Shown: positions 1-7,787, counted from the stretch's first letter. The stretch is 57,587 nucleotides of DNA from Clostridia bacterium (GCA_017938645.1 JAGBBE010000123.1:1-57587); one strand, 5' to 3'. Numbers and translations are program-made. The notes: generated from the sequence alone by a model not told the origin.

Positions 1-361
1 GCAGCGTTTCAGCAGATTGGGATATTTGTGAACAGCCTGCTTGTAGCGTATGTACGGTCTGCAGCGGCGAACAACAGACAGCAAGCTCAGCTTGCGCATT
101 ACGCGAAGAATTGCTTTAATAATTGACCACCTTGCCGGTTTTACGCTGGATCCAGCGCCGGACACGGCGTATACCGTAGGTTTGTTTGCACATCTGCTGA
201 CACTCTACAACTAGATCAACCAGCCACTGATCCTTCGCCGCCTTTTCCTGCCGCTTTCGCCATGCATAGTAGCCGCTGCGGGATACTTCGAATACCCTGC
301 ACATGGCATCTACACTGTATTGTCCACGAAATCGTTCGATCACACGATACTTCAGTTTCAC
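1..361 (-). pseudogene. IS3 transposase orfB, frameshifted, 3' part off the window
   Basis: The N-terminal part of an IS3 OrfB (HTH_21 region; motifs SRSGYYAW and TYGIRRVRRW) opens at a GTG at 361 and stops at 116-118 after 81 residues. Reading in another frame immediately downstream continues the expected protein (KAILRVMRKL, then RPYIRYKQAVHKYPN) to the edge of the window. A single extra T around 110-118 explains the break. The GTG start overlaps the orfA stop in a GTGA arrangement, which allows translational coupling. The catalytic DDE domain is not visible. The lesion could be a sequencing error, but as written the gene is broken. Confidence 0.8.
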
Positions 362-660
362 CTTCTTCCAGCTTCGTACAGAAAATTTCGCAGCAGTTCC
401 ACCTGCATACGCAGCAGCACAACCTCGTTGTTACGTTTTGTTTCTTCGCTTGCACTTTCCTTTCGCGGACGTCCTTTGGGTCGCGGTATATATCCTGCTG
501 CTATTCGCCGTTCTTTTCGGTTTTGCCGTGCCATGAGCTGCTTTACCTGATATTTGGTCAGCCCGTAACTTTCTGCTATTTCTCGGTTCGTTTCTCCATT
601 TGCTTTTCTCTGCCGGATGATTTTTGTTAATCCTTCTACTTTTGTGTACTTCCTTGCCAT
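358..660 (-). CDS. IS3-family transposase OrfA (helix-turn-helix)
   Basis: This 100-residue basic protein fits IS3-family OrfA: an N-terminal helix-turn-helix (ETNREIAESYGLTKYQVKQL, about residues 23-42) and a C-terminal helical region (about 70-98) resembling the leucine-zipper segment used for OrfA multimerisation. In this family OrfA binds the terminal repeats and, fused to OrfB by programmed frameshifting, forms the active transposase. Its AGGAGGT ribosome site lies inside a strong stem-loop (667-704), so translation from read-through transcripts should be low. The gene is intact, although its partner orfB is not. Confidence 0.85.
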   Translation of the reverse strand: MARKYTKVEGLTKIIRQRKANGETNREIAESYGLTKYQVKQLMARQNRKERRIAAGYIPRPKGRPRKESASEETKRNNEVVLLRMQVELLRNFLYEAGRR

Positions 661-666
661 GCAAAT

Positions 667-704
667 GACCTCCTGTCGTAGCTTCTATTCTACAACAGGA
701 GGTC
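667..704 (-). promoter_or_regulatory. Hairpin sequestering the transposase ribosome site
   Basis: Bases 667-681 and 690-704 pair as a 15-bp stem with an 8-nt loop. On the minus-strand transcript all pairs form, with one G-U. On the plus strand the same position would be a C-A mismatch, so the structure is tuned to the transposase mRNA. The stem covers the AGGAGGT ribosome site of orfA. Hairpins of this kind in other IS elements block transposase translation from transcripts entering from outside. Function here is inferred. Confidence 0.65.
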
Positions 705-712
705 TCTTTTTT

Positions 713-740
713 ACTTGTCTGTTTTCTCGGGTACAGTCCA
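713..740 (-). repeat. Terminal inverted repeat of the IS3 element
   Basis: On the minus strand this begins TGGACTGTACCCGAGAAAAC and lies just upstream of orfA. It resembles left ends of IS150-like elements (TGnACTGnACCC). The matching end is outside the window, so the exact boundary and the target duplication cannot be confirmed. Confidence 0.6.
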
Positions 741-1226
741 TATGAGGAAACTGGTTTTTGCTTTTGTATAGTAAAGACGCGCTTCAGTAAGTACAGACAT
801 GTTGTATGAAACCGCATTGCTTTACAATTCAAAATGCATTCTTAGCTGAACAATTACCACAAATGCTGTTGCCTGCCGTCCAAAATCATTGATTTATAAG
901 GTTTTCTGTCAACATCCTATAAGAGCACTCACATCAATAAGAAAACGCTTGATCCTAAGAAATTGAACGTTTTTCTTATTTCTGAAAAGATGTTCCATAC
1001 ATCATTTTGAACTGTTTATCACAAGGAATGTCACATAATAGCGTTTATCGCCTCTACAACTTTCAGCTGCTTCATGACGCCTTCGTACCTTATTCTGGCT
1101 TACACGGTTTCGACCACACGCATATCGGCATGCCCAACCGGATCTTCCACAATTGCGGAGAAAAATACGCTTTCTTTGAAACGCTTTCCATACCAGACAT
1201 GATCTTATTCCATCGATCGTAGACAA
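741..1226. other. Intergenic region, no intact gene
   Basis: This stretch between the IS end and the cob promoter is AT-rich and has no convincing gene. On the minus strand, about 1030-1215, one frame reads protein-like text (SAIVEDPVGHADMRVVETV, then after a stop RIRYEGVMKQLKVVEAINAI) interrupted by two in-frame stops. It may be an eroded gene fragment. I could not recognise the family. No B12-box or other riboswitch signature is visible here. Confidence 0.4.
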
Positions 1227-1255
1227 TTGACGCATTGTTCCGCAAGTGCTATGAT
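1227..1255 (+). promoter_or_regulatory. Sigma-70-type promoter of the cob operon
   Basis: TTGACG at 1227-1232 and TATGAT at 1250-1255 are separated by 17 nt. The next gene on this strand is cobT, about 120 nt downstream. The leader between them shows no riboswitch motif I can recognise. Confidence 0.7.
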
Positions 1256-1373
1256 AAAAAAGTAAAAATTCGATACAATTCGAACATGTGAAAAAGAATG
1301 ACGAATCAGTATTACGATGTGTATTTGCAACCTTAAAACACACACCGCTTTTCCGATTTGTGGAGGACAGCAA

Positions 1374-2393
1374 ATGACCGTACGCGAACATGCACAATAC
1401 CGCTGGGATCATATAGCCAAGCCGCTGCACTCTCTGGGCAGACTGGAAGAGCTGATCGTACAGATAGCTGACATTCAGCAAACCGCCGATGTGCGCATTG
1501 TCAAGCGCTGCGTACTGGTCTTCTGCGCCGATCATGGCGTGGTAGCCGAGGGGGTTACGCAGTCCGACAGCAGTGTGACGGCACTGGTGGCGAAGTCCAT
1601 CGCCGAAGGAACAGCTAACGTCAACCTGATGGCTTCGGTTTCCAATACGGATGTGTTTGCTGTGGATATGGGCATGCACTCTCTTGTTGCAGGAACCATT
1701 GACCGCCGCATTTCGAGCGGAACGCAAAACATGGCTGTAACTGCTGCCATGACCCGTGATCAGGCTGTGGCAGCCATCAAGGCAGGCATGGATCTGATCG
1801 GAGAAATGAAAAGTCAGGGATACCAGTTGATCGCCACAGGCGAAATGGGAATTGGCAATACCACCGCTTCCACCGCTATGGCATGTTCGCTGCTGGGCTT
1901 TACGCCGGATGAACTGACGGGACGCGGCGCAGGGCTTTCGGATGCAGGCCTGATCCGCAAACGCAAAGCCATCAATCGAGCATTGGAGATCAATCGGCCT
2001 GATGCACATGATCCTGTTGACGTTCTTGCCAAAGTGGGTGGTCTGGAAATTGCCGGAATGGTCGGTGCCTTTCTGGGCGGCATGAAGCACGGCGTTCCGA
2101 TTGTGATCGACGGCGTGATCTCCGCTGTTGCTGCACTCACTGCGGCACGCCTCTGCCCGAAGGCGGCGGAATGTATGCTGCCCTCCCACATGAGCCGTGA
2201 ACCCTCCATGGTGCGGATAATGGAAGAATTGAACCTGCATCCTATTTTGCATGCGGATATGGCACTGGGCGAAGGTACCGGTGCTGTTGCGCTGATTCCT
2301 ATGCTGGATATGGCGCTGAAGGTCTATCACGGGCCTCACACCTTTGATGATCTTGGCATGGAAGCCTATACGCCTCAGGAGGACAACCCATGA
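1374..2393 (+). CDS. cobT: Nicotinate-nucleotide--dimethylbenzimidazole phosphoribosyltransferase CobT
   Basis: CobT makes alpha-ribazole 5'-phosphate from a lower-ligand base and nicotinate mononucleotide, one arm of cobalamin nucleotide-loop assembly in the cytosol. The 339-residue protein is the usual length and keeps family motifs: CADHGV near residue 47, TGEMGIGNTT around 157-166, and the C-terminal ALGEGTGA, whose Glu (residue 300) corresponds to the catalytic Glu of the family. The ATG at 1374 is chosen because GGAGGA lies 6 nt upstream; an ATG 57 bases earlier has no ribosome site. The gene opens a tightly packed cob operon and overlaps cobU by ATGA. Confidence 0.95.
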   Translation: MTVREHAQYRWDHIAKPLHSLGRLEELIVQIADIQQTADVRIVKRCVLVFCADHGVVAEGVTQSDSSVTALVAKSIAEGTANVNLMASVSNTDVFAVDMGMHSLVAGTIDRRISSGTQNMAVTAAMTRDQAVAAIKAGMDLIGEMKSQGYQLIATGEMGIGNTTASTAMACSLLGFTPDELTGRGAGLSDAGLIRKRKAINRALEINRPDAHDPVDVLAKVGGLEIAGMVGAFLGGMKHGVPIVIDGVISAVAALTAARLCPKAAECMLPSHMSREPSMVRIMEELNLHPILHADMALGEGTGAVALIPMLDMALKVYHGPHTFDDLGMEAYTPQEDNP

Positions 2394-2905
2394 TTGTACT
2401 GGTAACCGGCGGCAGCGGATGCGGAAAATCCACATGGGCGGAAAAACTGATCGCCTCCCTGCCCAATGAAAAGCGCGTCTACATTGCCACCATGCAGGTC
2501 TATGACGACGAATCCGTCAAGCGCGTGGCGCGTCACCGTGCCCAGCGTGCGGACAAAGGGTTTGTGACCATCGAATGTGAGAAGAATCTGGCCTCCGTGC
2601 AGATCGAGGACGGAAGCATCGTCCTTCTGGAGGATCTGGTCAACCTGATGGCCAACGAAATGTTTGACGGCGGCGACGTGCGGCGCATCGTTCCTGCACT
2701 TCAAAAACTGGCGCAGAAGTGCCGTCATCTGGTGATGGTTACAAATGACGTCTTTTCCGACGGAGTCGACTACACAGAATCCACGCAGGAGTATCTGCGC
2801 CAGCTTGCGTACATCAATCATCAGGCTGCTGAAATTGCGGATATCGTGGTCGAGGTCGTCTATTCCATTCCCATCTGTGTGAAAGGAGAATTGCCATGCG
2901 TTTGA
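2390..2905 (+). CDS. cobU: Adenosylcobinamide kinase/guanylyltransferase CobU (P-loop copy)
   Basis: CobU phosphorylates adenosylcobinamide and then transfers GMP to give AdoCbi-GDP. This 171-residue protein has a perfect Walker A (GGSGCGKS, residues 7-14) and the HR motif whose His (H49 in RHRAQR) matches the guanylylated histidine of the family. The C-terminal stretch that normally reads ENEVGxGIVP is divergent here (TNDVFSDGVDY), while the terminal SIPICVK strand is kept. A second CobU-like gene two positions downstream shows the reverse pattern of conservation. It overlaps cobT by 4 bases and cobS by 10, so the genes are translationally coupled. Confidence 0.88.
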   Translation: MIVLVTGGSGCGKSTWAEKLIASLPNEKRVYIATMQVYDDESVKRVARHRAQRADKGFVTIECEKNLASVQIEDGSIVLLEDLVNLMANEMFDGGDVRRIVPALQKLAQKCRHLVMVTNDVFSDGVDYTESTQEYLRQLAYINHQAAEIADIVVEVVYSIPICVKGELPCV

Positions 2906-3654
2906 TCCGCTCTTTGGCGATCGCTTTTTCCACCTATTCGCGCATTCCCATGCCGCAGGTGGAATGGTCGGATGAAAACCGTAAGTACACCATGTGCTTC
3001 TTTCCGCTCATCGGCGCGGTGATTGGCCTGCTTTTGGGAGCGTGGCTCTGGCTGTGCGACGTACTGGCCATCGGTGCAGTGCTGCGCGGCGCTGTAGGAG
3101 CGCTGCTTCCGCTGCTGGTGACGGGCGGCATTCACATGGATGGCTTCATGGACACCAGCGATGCGCTGGCCTCGTGGCAAAACCGGGAGCGTCGGCTGGA
3201 GATTCTCAAGGACAGCCACGTCGGCGCATTTGCCGCGATGGGCTGTGCAGGTTATCTGCTGCTGGCCGCAGGTCTGCTCAGCGAAGCCGCTGTGAAGTCG
3301 GCTCCCATGCTGCTTTGCGCCTATGTGCTTTCCCGCGCGATGAGCGCATGGGCCATGGCTGCTTTCAAAAGCGCCAGACCCAATGGCATGCTGGATGCTT
3401 TCGCGCAGGCTGCTCACAGGCGCATGGTTTCCATCAGCTGCGCCGTGTATGCCGTGCTCTGCGCTCTGTGCTGGTTTGTCTTTGGCGGCTGGCTGTGCCT
3501 TGCATGCTTTGCTGCGGCTGCGCTGTGCCTGCTGTACTACCGGCGCATGGCCTATCAGCATTTCGGCGGTGTGACCGGCGATCTGGCGGGCTGGTTTTTG
3601 CAGATCACAGAGCTGGTTCTGACGGCTGTGATTGTATTGGGAGGAAAATGCTGA
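2896..3654 (+). CDS. cobS: Adenosylcobinamide-GDP ribazoletransferase (cobalamin synthase) CobS
   Basis: CobS joins AdoCbi-GDP with alpha-ribazole (or its phosphate) in the membrane, the last assembly step of adenosylcobalamin. The 252-residue protein has several hydrophobic segments and family signatures: the TYSRIPMP start, GGIHMDGFMDTSDAL (about residues 75-89), where the acidic residues are conserved, and the C-terminal GGVTGDLAG motif. AAAGGAGAA precedes the ATG within the end of cobU. The gene overlaps the following CobU-like gene in a TGATG junction, so all five cob genes form one transcriptional unit. Confidence 0.94.
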   Translation: MRLIRSLAIAFSTYSRIPMPQVEWSDENRKYTMCFFPLIGAVIGLLLGAWLWLCDVLAIGAVLRGAVGALLPLLVTGGIHMDGFMDTSDALASWQNRERRLEILKDSHVGAFAAMGCAGYLLLAAGLLSEAAVKSAPMLLCAYVLSRAMSAWAMAAFKSARPNGMLDAFAQAAHRRMVSISCAVYAVLCALCWFVFGGWLCLACFAAAALCLLYYRRMAYQHFGGVTGDLAGWFLQITELVLTAVIVLGGKC

Positions 3655-3983
3655 TGAAACTGTACGTAGGCGGCGTGTGTCAGGGTCAGGCCGAACTGGC
3701 ACAGCAGGAAAATCCGGCTGGTGAACTGTATTTTGATTTTCACGAAACCATCCGCAAGGCCGTTTTGCAGAATGGACAGGAACCCCGCGCCTTTGCAAGA
3801 CAATTTTGCTCAGAACATCCCGACGCCGTTGTCGTCGCCAATGAGGTGGGCGCAGGCGTTGTGCCTATGGCCGCAGAGGATCGTGCCTTCCGCGAGGCCG
3901 TTGGCCGCGCACTGTGCGTAATCGCGCAGGAGTCTCAGCAAGTCACCCGCTGTGTCTGCGGAATCGGGGTGCGCATCAAGTGA
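3654..3983 (+). CDS. CobU-like protein with a degenerate P-loop
   Basis: This 109-residue protein is a shortened CobU relative. The N-terminus LYVGGVCQGQAELAQ aligns with the Walker A strand, but the essential Lys-Ser is Gln-Ala, and the segment with the guanylylated His is absent. The C-terminal half keeps the canonical ANEVGAGVVP and GIGVRIK motifs that the upstream cobU lacks. It may act as a partner subunit or as a nucleotide-binding regulator of cobU; that is inference. The ATG at 3654 is preferred because GGAGG lies 9 nt upstream. An ATG at 3648 sits only 3 nt after it. It overlaps cobS by 1 base and cobC by 4. Confidence 0.75.
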   Translation: MKLYVGGVCQGQAELAQQENPAGELYFDFHETIRKAVLQNGQEPRAFARQFCSEHPDAVVVANEVGAGVVPMAAEDRAFREAVGRALCVIAQESQQVTRCVCGIGVRIK

Positions 3984-4534
3984 AATGGATTCTGATCCGT
4001 CATGGAAAAACGCAGGGCAATCTGGAACACCGCTACATCGGATGCCGTACGGACGAACCACTCTGTGCTCAGGGCATTGCTGAGCTTAAAGGAAAGGACT
4101 TTCCCGCCGTACAGCGCGTGTATACAAGTCCCATGAAGCGCTGCCTTGAAACCGCCGGGCTCCTGTACCCGAGCATTCCTGTGGAGATCGTCGAGGATTT
4201 CCGCGAGTGCGACTTTGGCGATTTCGAAAACCTGAATTATTCCGAACTGAACGGCAGACCGGATTATCAGGCATGGATTGAATCCAACGGCGAAACGCCC
4301 TTCCCCAATGGTGAAAGCCGCGCCGGGTTCTCTGCAAGATGTTCAAAGGCCTTTGACGCCATCCGCGATCAGTCTGTCGACTGCGCTGTCATCGCGCACG
4401 GCGGAACGATCATGGCCATCATGGAAAAAAACGCTGTGCCTGCCGGAAGCTACTATGATTTTCAGGTTGGAAATGCGGATGGCTTTGTGCTGGAGATGGA
4501 TGGAACCTACCATCTGCTGGCAGAAAAACGCTGA
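3980..4534 (+). CDS. cobC: Alpha-ribazole phosphatase / histidine phosphatase CobC
   Basis: This 184-residue histidine phosphatase is last in the cob operon. The RHG motif (LIRHGKTQGN, about residues 5-14) carries the phospho-accepting His, and RAGFSARC and IAHGG supply the other active-site residues. In cob operons this family removes the phosphate of alpha-ribazole-5'-phosphate or of adenosylcobalamin-5'-phosphate. A GTG at 3980 is taken as start because it forms a GTGA overlap with the preceding stop. Longer starts would run back through the upstream gene. No clear terminator follows; a new promoter begins 7 bases after the stop. Confidence 0.85.
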   Translation: MKWILIRHGKTQGNLEHRYIGCRTDEPLCAQGIAELKGKDFPAVQRVYTSPMKRCLETAGLLYPSIPVEIVEDFRECDFGDFENLNYSELNGRPDYQAWIESNGETPFPNGESRAGFSARCSKAFDAIRDQSVDCAVIAHGGTIMAIMEKNAVPAGSYYDFQVGNADGFVLEMDGTYHLLAEKR

Positions 4535-4540
4535 AATCGA

Positions 4541-4569
4541 TTGACGCAACGCTGTTGAAAGCCTATAAT
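4541..4569 (+). promoter_or_regulatory. Promoter of the cobalamin riboswitch and btu operon
   Basis: TTGACG at 4541-4546 and a consensus TATAAT at 4564-4569 are separated by 17 nt, placing the transcript start about 10 nt before the riboswitch P1 stem. Confidence 0.85.
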
Positions 4570-4586
4570 AAACATGACAAATGAAT

Positions 4587-4812
4587 AGCCGGTGTATCTG
4601 CGCAGCGATGCGCGGCGTTTCTCCTGGATGGAGAACGTCATAGGAATCGGATGAAATTTCCGGGCTATCCCAGTAACCGTGAAGCTGACGAAAGCACGAT
4701 GACAGCCACTGCGAAAGCGGGAAGGTGTGCAAGTAGGTAGAAGCCAAGCCGGGAGACTTGTTTACACCGTGAATACCATCATTCCCCTGGGGGTGGGATA
4801 TGCTATCCGGCT
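4587..4812 (+). promoter_or_regulatory. Cobalamin riboswitch
   Basis: The aptamer is recognised by the B12 box CCACTGCGAAAGCGGGAAG (4706-4724) followed by GCCGGGAGACTTG (4748-4760). It is closed by a P1 stem pairing AGCCGG (4587-4592) with CCGGCT (4807-4812). A further hairpin (CAGACC 4834-4839 with GGTCTG 4848-4853) and the ribosome site at 4928-4934 probably form the expression platform. I could not settle whether control is by termination or by ribosome-site masking. It governs the vitamin B12 importer that follows; repression by adenosylcobalamin is the established behaviour of the class. Confidence 0.92.
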
Positions 4813-4940
4813 GACAGCCTGTTTCTGCATACGCAGACCAGGGCGGCGGTCTGTTTAGTGTTCCTCAGGGAGGGACGCTTTTTTCATTGAAAAAAGGCCC
4901 TCTTGCGACTTCATTTGATCGAAAATGAGGAGGGACTTCC

Positions 4941-5846
4941 ATGTCTAAAAAGATCGTTTCCCTGTTTCTTGCCCTGCTGATGGCACTGAGCATGACCACT
5001 GTGCTGGCCGAGTCCATCACCATAACCGACATGTTCGGCCGTGAAGTGACCCTGACCGGTCCTGTCACCCACATCGTGGCGATGGAACCCAGCGACTGCG
5101 AAATCCTTTGTGCTCTGGGCTGCGAAGAGGCTCTGGTCGGCCGCGGCGCGTATTGCGACTATCCTGCCTCCCTGCTGGACGTGCCCGCCGTTCAGTCCGG
5201 CACCAGCATCAATCTGGAAGAAATCCTGGCTCTCAACCCGCAGGTTGTTGTCGTAACCGGCATGGCACACCTTGAAGAGCAGATTAAAATGCTTGTGGAC
5301 AACGGCGTGCAGGTCATTGGAACCGATGCAAACAGCATTGACGAGGTGTATGACAGCATCCGTCTGCTGGGTCTGGTGATGGACAAGGACGCCGAAGCAG
5401 AAGCCATTATCGCTGACATGAAGGCAACCTTCGACGACATTGCCTCCAAGAGTGAAAAAACCGACAAGACCATCTACTTTGAGGTCATGCCGCTGGAATG
5501 GGGGCTGTGGAGCGCCGGCACCAACACCTTCATGCACGAGCTGGCCGAGCTGTGCGGCATGCACAACGCCTTTGCCGACATCGAAGGCTGGCAGTCCGTA
5601 AGCCAGGAGCAGGTCATCGAGCGCAATCCTGATTACATCGTGCTGGTCACCGGCATGGGTGAAGCAGCTCCCGATGAAGTGAAGAACCGCGACGGCTGGG
5701 GCGACATGGACGCTGTCAGGAACAACAAAATCTACAACGCCGACTCCTACATGCTGACCCGTCCCGCGCCCCGTCTGAAGGATGCCGCAATTGATCTGTA
5801 CAATTTCCTGAATGACATCGTGGCAGAGGAAGCTCCCGCTGCCTGA
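4941..5846 (+). CDS. btuF: Cobalamin (corrinoid) ABC transporter substrate-binding protein BtuF
   Basis: This 301-residue PBP2/TroA-type binding protein follows the cobalamin riboswitch directly, which fixes the likely ligand as cobalamin or another corrinoid rather than ferric siderophore. Residues 1-22 form a signal peptide ending VLA, with no lipobox Cys. Family features are TDMFGREV at the N-terminus, the PSDCEILCALG helix and a C-terminal RPAPRL segment. AGGAGGG lies 6 nt before the ATG. The downstream permease and ATPase complete a BtuFCD/FecBCD-type importer. A strong hairpin follows the stop. Confidence 0.9.
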   Translation: MSKKIVSLFLALLMALSMTTVLAESITITDMFGREVTLTGPVTHIVAMEPSDCEILCALGCEEALVGRGAYCDYPASLLDVPAVQSGTSINLEEILALNPQVVVVTGMAHLEEQIKMLVDNGVQVIGTDANSIDEVYDSIRLLGLVMDKDAEAEAIIADMKATFDDIASKSEKTDKTIYFEVMPLEWGLWSAGTNTFMHELAELCGMHNAFADIEGWQSVSQEQVIERNPDYIVLVTGMGEAAPDEVKNRDGWGDMDAVRNNKIYNADSYMLTRPAPRLKDAAIDLYNFLNDIVAEEAPAA

Positions 5847-5859
5847 TCAACCAAAGCCG

Positions 5860-5888
5860 GGAGGAGCCTTTTCGGCTCCTCCTGTTTT
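5860..5888 (+). terminator. Intercistronic hairpin after btuF
   Basis: GGAGGAGCC (5860-5868) pairs with GGCTCCTCC (5874-5882) around a 5-nt loop and is followed by TGTTTTT. It has the form of an intrinsic terminator, but the btuC start lies only 12 nt further on with no promoter. It is therefore probably a leaky terminator or mRNA-stabilising stem that keeps binding protein in excess. Confidence 0.75.
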
Positions 5889-5900
5889 TCAGAGGTACTT

Positions 5901-6932
5901 ATGAAAGCCATTTCCGATCGCTTCTCGTGCCGCACCTATGCGTTATTCATCCTTGCACTGGTTGGCGTGATGCTTCTTTGCATCTGCGCAGGCAGCGTAT
6001 CCATTCCGCTGAAGGATACGCTGACCGCCATGTGGAACACCCTGTGGGGAATGGAAGTGCCACAGGGCATTTCCAAAAACATCATCCTGAATGTGCGTCT
6101 GCCGCGTGTGATCAACGTGGCGCTGGTTGGCGCTGCTCTTGCGCTGTGCGGCGCTGCCATGCAGGGCTTGATGCGCAATCCGCTGGCGGACGGTTCCACC
6201 CTGGGCGTCTCCAGCGGCGCAGCACTGGGCGCCGTGCTCGCGCTGGCCTTTGGCCGCAGCCTTCCCGGAGCGGCTCATGGCAGCGTGATGCTGATGGCCA
6301 TGGCTTTCGCCTTCCTTTCGCTGGTGCTGATTCTCTCGCTGGCCTATGTGCTGGACAGGTCGCTAAGCACCAACAGCATCATCCTCATCGGCGTGATCTT
6401 TTCCATGTTCGCCTCCAGCGTCATTAACCTGATCATTTCTTTTGCCGAAGAGCACATCAAATCCATCACATTCTGGACGATGGGCTCCTTGTCCGGCACC
6501 AATTTCAGCCATGCGCGTATTCTGGCAATCGCCGTTCTGGTATGCGGAACCATCCTGCTGCGCTATGCACGCGAATTGAACGCGTTCGCTATCGGCGAGG
6601 ACAATGCCCGTCACATCGGCGTGAACGTGAAGCAGGTCAAGCTGATCGTGCTGATCACCGTGTCCGTGCTCATTGGCGTATGCGTGTCCATTTCCGGTTC
6701 CATCAGCTTTGTCGGCCTTGTGATGCCGCACATGGCGCGCATGATCACCGGCCCCAATCACAAACGCCTCCTGCCCGCATCCATGTTTTCAGGCGCAATC
6801 TTCCTGCTGCTGGCAGATTTGGTCGCACGCACGCTGCTAAGTCCCATTGAGCTGTCCATCGGCGTGGTGACATCACTGGTAGGCGCTGTTGCTTTTGTCG
6901 TCATCTTCTACCGCACCAGAAAGCTGAGGTGA
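5901..6932 (+). CDS. btuC: FecCD-family permease BtuC of the corrinoid importer
   Basis: A 343-residue integral membrane protein of the BtuC/FecCD family with about ten predicted helices. Characteristic motifs are LRLPRVINVALVGAALALCG (residues 64-83, as NVRLPR...), QGLMRNPLADGSTLGVSSGA and the FVGLVMPHMAR cytoplasmic loop that contacts the ATPase. It forms the translocation pore, in the family as a homodimer, for the riboswitch-controlled operon. It overlaps the ATPase gene by GTGA, so the two are co-translated. Confidence 0.92.
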   Translation: MKAISDRFSCRTYALFILALVGVMLLCICAGSVSIPLKDTLTAMWNTLWGMEVPQGISKNIILNVRLPRVINVALVGAALALCGAAMQGLMRNPLADGSTLGVSSGAALGAVLALAFGRSLPGAAHGSVMLMAMAFAFLSLVLILSLAYVLDRSLSTNSIILIGVIFSMFASSVINLIISFAEEHIKSITFWTMGSLSGTNFSHARILAIAVLVCGTILLRYARELNAFAIGEDNARHIGVNVKQVKLIVLITVSVLIGVCVSISGSISFVGLVMPHMARMITGPNHKRLLPASMFSGAIFLLLADLVARTLLSPIELSIGVVTSLVGAVAFVVIFYRTRKLR

Positions 6933-7693
6933 GTGCCGTGCTGAAAGCGGAAAACATTACCGTACGATACGGCGAACACACCGTGGTTGACCATCTGTCC
7001 TTTCACCTGCACGAAGGACAGTGGCTGATGCTGGTTGGACCCAACGGTGCGGGCAAATCCACCCTGATTAAAGCCATCTCGCAAGGTGTGCCGTATGCCG
7101 GCGGTTTTCAGCTGGAAGGCAAAGACATCCGCCGAATGAAGGCTTCGCAGCTTGCCCGAAAAATCGGCGTATTGTCGCAAAAAAACTCGGTTGGTTATGC
7201 ATACTCCGTGGAAGAAGTGGTGGGCCTTGGCCGGTATGCCTACACATCCAGTTTTCTTTCCGCAAGAGACGACGGCGGTAAGGATCAGGTGGAGCATGCG
7301 CTGGAACTCACAGGTCTTACCCAGCTTCGTCACGCCAGCGTCCTGACGCTGTCCGGCGGTGAACTGCAGCGCACCTTTCTGGCGCAGGTCTTTGCCCAGA
7401 ATCCGCAGATTCTGATTCTGGACGAGCCTGCCAATCATCTGGATCTCATTTATCAGAAGCACATTTTTTCTCTCATTCAGGACTGGCTCCATCAGCCGGG
7501 CCGTGCGGTGATCTCTGTGGTGCACGATCTGAGCCTCGCCAAAAAGTACGGCACACATGCTGTGCTGATGAATCAGGGTAAATGTGCGGCGCAGGGCAAG
7601 ATTTGCGAGGTGCTTACGCCCGAACGGCTGAATGATGTCTATGATATGGATGTATATCAGTGGATGCGGGAAATGCTGGAGCAGTGGGGGTAA
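6929..7693 (+). CDS. btuD: ABC transporter ATP-binding protein BtuD
   Basis: This 254-residue ATPase energises corrinoid uptake with BtuC. Walker A is GPNGAGKST (about residues 37-45), the signature is LSGGELQRT, Walker B is ILILDEPANHLD, and the switch His lies in VVHDLS. The start is the GTG overlapping the btuC stop; another GTG three codons later is possible. It ends the btu operon and is followed by a strong bidirectional terminator. Confidence 0.9.
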   Translation: MSAVLKAENITVRYGEHTVVDHLSFHLHEGQWLMLVGPNGAGKSTLIKAISQGVPYAGGFQLEGKDIRRMKASQLARKIGVLSQKNSVGYAYSVEEVVGLGRYAYTSSFLSARDDGGKDQVEHALELTGLTQLRHASVLTLSGGELQRTFLAQVFAQNPQILILDEPANHLDLIYQKHIFSLIQDWLHQPGRAVISVVHDLSLAKKYGTHAVLMNQGKCAAQGKICEVLTPERLNDVYDMDVYQWMREMLEQWG

Positions 7694-7748
7694 CACAAAA
7701 TAATCAACTGCTATAAACTCTATTTCAAATGATTTATCAAAAACTACG

Positions 7749-7787
7749 AAGGCCCCAGACAGGCAATCATTGCATGTCTGGGGCCTT
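7749..7787. terminator. Bidirectional terminator between btuD and the hydrogenase gene
   Basis: AAGGCCCCAGACA (7749-7761) pairs perfectly with TGTCTGGGGCCTT (7775-7787). It separates two convergent transcription units. Confidence 0.85.

Larger units (their letters stand above)
1..740 (-). mobile_element. IS3-family (IS150-like) insertion sequence, partial
   Basis: The element is read leftwards and cut by the window edge at base 1. It shows the classic IS3 layout: a terminal repeat at 713-740, a small helix-turn-helix orfA, and orfB starting inside the orfA stop. The outer end reads TGGACTGTACCCGAGAAAAC on the minus strand, which resembles IS150-subgroup ends. The DDE catalytic part of orfB and the other terminal repeat lie outside the window. 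The orfB frame is broken, so this copy is probably not self-mobile, although orfA and the regulatory hairpin are intact. Confidence 0.85.

Noticed and set aside
740..1374. A second cobalamin riboswitch upstream of cobT
   Set aside because: No B12 box or GGGAGAC-type segment is present, only a plain promoter and leader.
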